Positions 56,957 through 64,000 of a stretch of DNA of 64,000 bases are shown here, one piece after another; within the stretch, counting starts at the first letter, position 1; every line of letters begins with the position of its first letter. The translations under genes were made by a program, and so were the position numbers. The notes under the pieces are model-generated. The model ran no database searches. It was not told the origin of the DNA and saw only the letters and a program-made list of their open reading frames with translations. Origin of the DNA: Pisolithus tinctorius (Eukaryota > Basidiomycota > Agaricomycetes > Boletales > Pisolithaceae); the NCBI GenBank assembly GCA_024663395.1, contig JANFAH010000021.1, forward strand, positions 62,001-126,000, given 5' to 3'.

Positions 56957-59441
56957 CCATGTCACCTGAGACTTCTTCTGGGAATCAATGTCTGTGCAGA
57001 CAGAAGGCTAACCTTGACCCAGGACAGTTAGTTCTTGAAGCACAAGGTAAACAACGCACCACAGCTGAGAAGTGTGCCGATGACTTGCATGTGAAGGAAG
57101 TCAAAGATGCTCAAGATGCTGCAATTCAGCAGGGGTGTGCCTGAGTCAGCAAGATGGAGGCTGCCATGGAGGTTGATCAGGCTCAACAAGCAACTGTCAG
57201 AACAATGCCAAAGAAACCAAAGCATGGTATTCATGGAGGGAGACTTATGAATACATTCGGCTCTCCTCATGTTGATGGTGAGGATGGAGTTTATACACCC
57301 ATGGCTTCTAGAAGCTGATGAACCAATTGATTATTTCTTTGATAACAGCTGATATGGAAGTAGATAATACTTACCATGTGACCGCTCCTGTGGTCAAGAA
57401 CCTTCTGGGCGAAATTGATAAGCATCCAACTGGAGCAAGCCATGAGCTGAGGAGACATGGTGTGATGTTTGATGTGACAGCACATGCACCACTTGACCAA
57501 GAAAAATCCCAACAAGGGTAGTGATTTCGCTCAAGTTGAAATGTTACTCATACTAACTGAATCTACTCTTCATTGGCTAAATCTCACATGGAATGCCAGC
57601 ACACCGAACAAGAGAGCCCACTTAGCTGGTCATGTCAAGAACTGGGCCAACATTGTTGCGACTGCTGGTAATGGGACACCTTGCAACTCCACCACTTTGG
57701 AGTCATCTATCTGTAGAATGGGTAACCTACCCTCCTCCACTGTCCCCTTGCTGACAACCAAAGCTACCAGTATCAGCTCAGGAGTTTCTGATATGACTCC
57801 AGCACACACCATGGGGTGCACAGTCAGGGACTTGAGGACCCAACCAGCAGTCCATGGTGAGCCCAAGGACCCCCTTCATGCCACTCCCTGCCAGGATCGC
57901 TGGTCATCACAAAAAAAAGGTTCATCCATTGAGTTTTTTTTAAGCATAATAGTATATTCTGACTCTATTGCTTCTAGTTGGTAGTGGTGCTGCCAATTAT
58001 CAACACAAGTGCCAATGCTGAGAGCAATGCCAAGTTTGATGAGCCCATTTTGCAGGTGGTTCAGGCAAGCTTGAAGTGCAAGCATGCCGACAGTTCATCT
58101 GAAGTCGAGGCTGAGGCTGATGACAAGGTCTCTGACCTCAATGTCCACGAGAGAGGGATATGGAGCTTGAAGGAGCCACACATCACAACTAAGATATGCC
58201 ATCTCATTCTTTGAACTGTATGCTTATTGTGTGGAGCCACAGACTAATGTTTGAGTCATCAAACCTGTGAAGAAAGCCAAGACCAATGACAGCAGCCAGC
58301 ACAAGACTAACTCAGTAGCTCAAGGATCGGTCTTGGTAGGTGCTGCATCTACTCTGATGTCTTTACCTGCATCCAATAGCACAACCAGTGGGCACTTGTG
58401 TTACATGAATGAACACTTGCCTGCTGAGCTCCAAGAAGGTAGAAAGTGGATGAAGCAAATTCTTCCCACTCTCCTCACATGGGCTGGAAGCCTATCTGAT
58501 CCATGGGTGATCTGAGATGACGACCTCATGCATACCCTCTGAATTATCATCCCCTCTGTTTGCCCTGCTTTCCAGGATATAACTGTGATACGTACAGGGA
58601 TGCCCATCTTTATGCTTGTTAGTAGGAGCAATGTTTCCTTTATATGCTGACTGGGGACTGATAGGATGTCTTTTTTTTTTTTGAGAAGGCAACTCAGTGG
58701 CTCAGCATATGGCGTAGCAACTTTGGGTCTACCGCTATCACACTTATCGCCCATTTCCTTGCATCAGATACCAGTGACGTGCAGTCCCCCACGACTGTTC
58801 AGGGGATTTGTAGTGAACTCATGGACGTGCTTGCATCCCTTTATCAAAACCTCGATGTTAGTGACCCCAACAGTGCTTATCAGTCCAACTTCTTGCTGCA
58901 ACTCCTTGCTCATGTCCACCTGTGGCCTGGCATTGGGTGTCCTGATATTCCAGAATTGGATATGACCGCCCTGAAAGAATACTGTGTCACAGGTGCCATT
59001 TCTCTTTTCTGTTCAGCAGTGTGTAATTTCATTTAACTACTGGTTCAGTTGCACTAACTTACAACTTCAGCTTGAGTGCATCATTCATCTTTTCTACAGG
59101 GGTGAGTTACAGGTTGAGGATCAGATCAGCACATGTGGCAAAGCAACTGCGAAGATGCCACTCAAACTCAACAAGGCATCTGGGAAGGAGTCATTGAGTG
59201 CATTGGTGTTCTCCAAACAAAACTGGGGCTCATGGACACAACAATATCATGTATTGATCGCTAAACATGACAACACAAAGCTGAAGGAGATCGTCACCAT
59301 GGCCAATGCCATCCTCGTGCCCAGCTTGGAGATGTTTTCAGAGGAAGGTAGTTTTCAAGTCAAGATGGCAGACGAGTTGGTCACAGTTGCCAATCAACGC
59401 ATGAATATCTGTAGGCTGTTTTTTTTCTTCACATACCTCAC
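56957..59441 (+). pseudogene. DUF6532-like gene, degenerate
   Basis: The N-terminal part RQKANLDPGQLVLEAQGKQR with a Lys/Glu/Ala-rich helix lies at about 56990-57210 and has a TGA near 57142. Low-complexity Ser/Thr/Pro sequence follows. The DUF6532 core begins at about 58410 (LPAELQEGRKWMKQILPTLL, then SDPWVI and DDD) and continues in WRSNFGSTAITLIAHFL, the helical VQGICSELMDVLASLYQNLD, and LHLWPGI-type and FSKQNWGSWTQQY motifs to about 59330. Stops, frameshifts and possible introns interrupt it. DUF6532 proteins are expanded in mushroom genomes, often next to transposons, and have no known function. Confidence 0.72.
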
Positions 59442-60479
59442 TGATGAGTCTCACAGGATCCTGCTATCAAATATCATCACATTCGCTTTGGTATATATTG
59501 TGCAGTTTCTCATCCTCTTTCCCAGAATCCACAATGCTTGTTTGTTGAACTACTACAGGCTATCATCATTTCACCATTAATTACTTCGTCTGTCTGTGTT
59601 CAATGTTGCTGGAAGTTCCCCGCATTCACTTCACTGCGACTCCCTACACTCCTTTAATGCTTTTGTATATTTGCAGTGAACCAATCAGATGTTGCTCATT
59701 TTGCAGGAGAGTAAACATGATGACAAAAAAGGCCAGATAAGATTAAAAATACTACTGTAAGGGATAGCATGGATAGATGGCTGATATGAACCAAATGTCA
59801 TGCTGATAATAAGTCAGAATATTCACAGATAGCCCCAGATAGTCTGAAAAAAAGATGTGATAGAAATTGAATCTACTTAAAAAAGTCACCCCACTTTTCG
59901 TACCTTTTTTGACTATTGGTGCCTAAATTAGTATGGAAAGTACATAAAAGTTGGGGATAGTGATTTGTCAAATTCCTGATGCATGGCATTGTTCATCACA
60001 TGAACATTTCAAACATGCATTACTACTCTACCAAAGCCAATAGCAACAGTGATGGCACCACTCGAAATTAGGATCATACAGATGGTCTCTAACAGAGTTA
60101 AATGAAGAGCTAATGAGCATTGCAAAAGAAGAGATTCTTGATAACAAAAGGATGAAACAGCTAGAGAACCTTCGCAAGGTATGCACAGTCTTCCCCCATG
60201 AACATTCACAAACTAACAATCCCACCAACATACTTTGTACACCAAAAACCCACACATCCCATCATCACTTGGACTTCCCAATGCCACACCACTCCCCAAA
60301 CCAGCATCATGTCCATTGATCACTTTCCATACTGGCATCATGTCCACTGATTGCCATCCATACCAGCATCATGTCCATTGATCACACTACACCCCAGCAT
60401 CATGTCTGTTGCTCACACCCATCACAAACATGCCCCCCCAGGTCCCCCCCACACCATGGCATTGTGTCTGTCAAACTGC
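59442..60479. other. AT-rich spacer between DUF6532 pseudogene and DIRS-like element
   Basis: No gene seen apart from the short repeat at 60300-60420. A T-rich and A-rich stretch lies at 59700-59950. Confidence 0.45.
60300..60420. repeat. Short tandem repeat, about 36-38 bp unit
   Basis: Four to five imperfect copies of a unit containing CCAGCATCATGTCCATTGAT. It may be part of the upstream region of the reverse-transcriptase element. Confidence 0.7.
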
Positions 60480-62146
60480 CCCCCCCCCCCACTCCTTTCA
60501 CACAGGTCAATGAGCATTTCTTAGCCATGGCAGGGCAACCAGGCCCCACAGAAAACCACTCAAGGTCCTTCAGCAGTCAGAAATGACCCCTCTCCCCTTC
60601 ACATGCTAGCACCATGCATGACAATGCAGACCACAGGAGACAGAAACCATTTCAGAATGGCAGCTTTTCAGACTCGCAGCCCCTACCAGCCTGTGCCATT
60701 TGCCTTGGGCACCACTGCCACCTCATCATCAAGTGCAGAGCCACATGCACCTGGGACAAGAAACATGAAGCATATGCAGAAAGAATTTACAAGGCACTTT
60801 TTGCCAAGGATGGACATCACATCTGTGTGAAGTGGCAGTGGGAGGAAGGATGTGCAGAGTGACACAACACAAAGCATTTCTGCTCAGGATGCAGGGCAGC
60901 CACACATGGAGCTCAGAGATGCCCTTGCACACAGGCAAGCTCAAACAATAACCCCTCATAAGGCAGATGCCTGGTCACAGGAACTTCAAAGATTTAATTT
61001 AATCAAGTGTTTTAGTAGAATCCTGGATGGCCTCCACTGGGGTTTCATTGTAAATTTTCCCCAAATCGAGCATACCCAGTCCCCACCAAACAGAGATTCT
61101 GTTTCCACCTATGAGAGTGAGCTTAATAAGATTGTCCATAAGGAAATTGGAAAGGACTGTTACTTAGGTCCATTCCCACTAAAAACCATTGAATCCCTAA
61201 TCAGACCATTCCAATCATTGCCCCTGTCCATAATACCCAAACCTGACTGCCCAGGCAAATACAGATTAATTCAAAACTTCTTGTTCCCACTTGTTACCAA
61301 TCCAACCACCCCCAACCCATCAATCAATTCATATGTAAACACATGACTTCCTGACCACATGGGGAAAATTTTCCATAATCTATGCTTTAATTGCACAGCT
61401 CCCCCCAGGATTGGAGATTGCAAAATGTGATGTAGCAGAAGCATACTGCACAGTCCCCCTCCACCCATCGCAGTGGCTGGCAAGTGTAGTACACCTGACT
61501 GATACATAGGGTTGCATAGACACCTGCATCATGTTCAGAGCCACCCCCTCAGCAGGCATCTACAGACACATGGCAGATGCAGGTTTGGAAATTTTAAGAC
61601 ATCATGGCATTGGTCCCTTAGATAAATGGGTAGATGACCACTACTTCATTTGGATCAGGAGGGAACTTCTGGCTGGATACAATAAACTAAGAAGTTCCTG
61701 GAATGCGGAGATCACTGTGCACACAACCAACCCCCAGCAAGCAGGAGCCTGCATCTGGTATCAAGGAAAAACAAATGATGACAAAATACCAGAAGAATTC
61801 AATGAAGACTGCTCACAACAGCTATGCAATCTTGTGCATGCCTTGCTGAGATCAGCCCATGATGCACTCTTCTCTTACAGCTTTGAAGACATAGACTCAC
61901 TATCAGAGACACTCAGAATACCCTGGGAACAATCGAAAGATCAACTGTTCAGCCACATATCTACATACATTGGTTTCCAGTGGAACCTTAAAGAATACAT
62001 GGTAGCCCTCAGTCCAAACAAAACAGCAAAATATCTCAAAGCAATCCATGAATGGCAAAAATGCCCAGTGCATGTGTTACAAGACATGAAGGAACTCTAT
62101 GGCAAATTGCTTCATGTGAGTGCAGCACTGCCTCATGGCAGAGCCT
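60480..62146 (+). pseudogene. DIRS-like retroelement: zinc-finger gag end and reverse transcriptase
   Basis: 60690-60950 encodes a cysteine/histidine-rich block (CAICLGHHCHLIIKC, CVKWQWEEGCAE, HFCSGCRAATHGAQRC) usual before the RT in these mushroom elements. RT follows from about 61020 (GLHWGFIVNFP, PLSIIPKPDCPGKYRLIQN, NPSINS), shifts frame, and continues at 61531-62146 with the catalytic WVDDH, then YIGFQWNL and LYGKLLHVSA. Stops are mainly TGA. The RNase H end and the tyrosine recombinase expected downstream are missing because LTR-X begins at 62147. Confidence 0.78.
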
Positions 62147-62551
62147 TGTCACACACCAAAGGTGTTGTGGACATGGTTACAGCTGACTCTGCCTAACTTG
62201 TTGATGAGTTGTGCACAACACCCATGCCATGCAGATGAAGACTAAAGGCCTCATGTGTAGAAAGACTGCTGGACATTAACAGTCATCCTTCACACAAGAA
62301 TGAGTTGTCAGTGCTAAAGAGAAAAGAGGAAGTGAGTTAAGTGTGCATTAAAGGTTTTTAGTGCCTGTGTATGGCATTCCAGTTTTTGTCATATCTCCAC
62401 CATTTCCAAAGATATTTGACTCTGCTCTCACACTCGCTTAAAGTGCTCAGCCATGTGATTCTGCCTTCCAAATTTGGAGAGGATCCTCTCACCCTATGCA
62501 TTTCTACAGCACTCCATCCATCAGACACTCATTTCACTAAGTCCATCAATC

Positions 62552-63030
62552 ATGGCTGCCTCTTCATCAATCATCTCACTTGTCTCATTTGCCAGAGACA
62601 GTGGCTACATATATCTGCCAGGCATTCCCACCAGCTTCTGTCCTGAAGCCCCCTGGTTCATCCCATCATTGTCAGCCCTGTCTCATCCCATGCAGCTTGG
62701 TCAGTGTGTTCTCCTTGTCAGTATGACTTCCAGAAGGACATTCTTTGGTCACCTCAGGTCTGTCATTTGCTTAGAAAGGTCTTATGTGGTTGTTTCAGTC
62801 TCTCCAGTCCAAGAAGCACATGGATCATTCCTCTCTGCTCCCTGCACCATCTTTATTCCAATCTCATCCATCATTCTTCCTGCATTGTGACAGCTGCAGC
62901 ATAATCTACTGTTCTCCAGCCTCCCTGATTGCATCCATGACAAGTATGACATGCATCTTGCCTTTTTACTGCAAGATCCAGCAGAAGACATCCCCCCTCC
63001 TCCTCCTCCATCAGAGCCCCGTTCCTGAAG
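62552..63030 (+). pseudogene. LTR-X encoded ORF, copy 2, with one TGA
   Basis: ATG at 62552 (MAASSSIISLVSFARD). It encodes the same protein as 39292-39771; a TGA at 62888-62890 replaces the CGA of copy 1, after which the homologous frame continues to the Pro-rich end. Confidence 0.55.
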
Positions 63031-63463
63031 CTTTTGTTAACTTCACTGAGAGGATGAAAGGGTGGGAGATGTGATCACCTATGCTCCCATTGCCCCACAG
63101 ACCCCCAACACCCTAGCCCTTTGATGCCTGACTCATGCCCTTCAATTCTGGAATTAATACTTCCCTATCTGGAAACACTGTCCATCTGTCATGCCATCTT
63201 TGGATCTAGAGATGTCTCCACTGAGATCTGACTTGCATTTCCACCCCCTAATGTGATATCAGTGTGCTTACTCAGTTTCTGATGTTATTTGACTCATTCT
63301 GTGATATTTTGACTATCCTTGACTTGTTCATTGCCAATACTTACCAATCTTCTTTGCTTGCTTACTTTTCATTTCTTGCTTACTCATCATGATTACTCAG
63401 GCCTTACTCATTACTTACCAAGTGTTTGTGCCTTGTTTGTCACAAGCTGCACTCCCCCCACAG

Positions 63464-63470
63464 TATATAA
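63464..63470 (+). promoter_or_regulatory. TATA box in LTR-X copy 2
   Basis: TATATAA followed by a conserved downstream block that contains two imperfect copies of a GTTGAGGCT...TCTATCTGYC unit (about 63568-63665). Transcription would run rightward out of the window. Confidence 0.6.
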
Positions 63471-64000
63471 ACCCCCATGTACTTAGCTACACCCTGAGAA
63501 GCAATCCACAAGTGAACCAGAAGTCACTCAGCAGTCAGTTCAGCTCAGCTCAGCACAACTTGTTGTCAACAGTTGAGGCTCATTCAGAAGAGTCTATCTG
63601 TCTTCATTCGTATCATTGGTAGTTGAGGCTGTACAAGGGGTCTATCTGCCATCATTCATTATCTGAAGCTTCATCCACACTTAGTCAGCAAGTTTGCTTA
63701 GTCATCCACTCACTCCTGCATAACTCATCATTGACTTGTGCCAGGAGCACATCCTATCAAGGTCCATTACTCCAGAGTACTTTCAGCTGAACACCTTTAC
63801 CCTGTTCAGCATCCCCCATCCAGTCATCACTCACTTGTCTTCTCCTGCATAACTTGTCATTGACTTGTGCCAGGAGCACCTCCACTTGAAGTCCCCCCCA
63901 CATTAGATTTTCTTCTGCACTCCAGGTTCTGCAGAGGCAAACCACCACTCACCCATTATTTGTCTTTGGTGTTGGTTTTGGTTGGTTTATACCACCTTTC

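Larger units (their letters stand above)
62147..64000 (+). mobile_element. LTR-X copy 2 (runs out of the window)
   Basis: Starts TGTCACACACCAAAGG inside the reverse transcriptase and matches 40174-38330 in inverted orientation to the last base of the window. Together the two copies form inverted repeats about 22 kb apart. Confidence 0.75.

Noticed and set aside
38320..64000. One giant transposon with LTR-X as terminal inverted repeats
   Set aside because: Each copy interrupts a different older element (Gypsy-1 leader and DIRS-like RT), so two independent insertions are more likely; still testable beyond 64000.

Overview
The window looks like chromosomal DNA of a mushroom-forming basidiomycete (Agaricomycetes). 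The genes carry many short GT-AG introns of about 45-65 bp. They belong to families typical of that group: a DUF7330-type protein, a CAP10-like GT90 glycosyltransferase, AIG1-like GTPases, an amidase, DUF6533 membrane proteins, a Plavaka-type DNA transposase and a DUF6532 protein. I saw no rRNA, tRNA, CRISPR array or bacterial-type operon.

Left half (1 to about 29.8 kb) is gene-bearing and CpG-rich. In order: a DUF7330-like gene (826-1793, +); an inverted, internally deleted GT90 pseudogene (about 2207-2700, -) next to an intact six-exon GT90 gene (3503-5604, +); an eight-exon gene encoding two tandem P-loop GTPase modules (6186-8256, +); a 6.3-kb palindromic Ty1/Copia insertion with one 5-bp target duplication (9984-16324); a six-exon amidase (16986-19054, -); and a tandem segmental duplication (about 21490-26405 and 26420-29795). 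Each duplicated unit holds a DUF6533 membrane-protein gene on the minus strand. The first unit also contains a four-exon gene of unknown function (22325-23499, -) that the second lacks.

Right half (about 29.8-64 kb) is a nested transposon block with few CpG dinucleotides. It contains a chromodomain Gypsy element (Gypsy-1, 30401-38318) with an extra open frame after pol and a run of 28 G before its 3' LTR. A 1.86-kb LTR-like repeat (LTR-X) occurs twice in opposite orientation (38320-40174 and 62147-64000+) and carries a 159-codon ORF. A second Gypsy element (Gypsy-2, from 41677) keeps an open RNase H/integrase frame. Then come an antisense four-exon gene with a Zn2Cys6-like cysteine pattern (50337-51433), a minisatellite (52480-53395), a Plavaka transposase pseudogene (53401-56772, -), a DUF6532 pseudogene (about 56957-59441, +) and a DIRS-like reverse transcriptase pseudogene (60480-62146, +) cut by the second LTR-X.

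Most disabling changes in the elements are TGA stops, consistent with CpG methylation decay (CGA to TGA). All exon boundaries were deduced by eye from splice consensus and frame. For the amidase, GT90, GTPase, DUF7330 and unknown four-exon gene the proposed exons join to a length divisible by three with an open frame, which supports the models.
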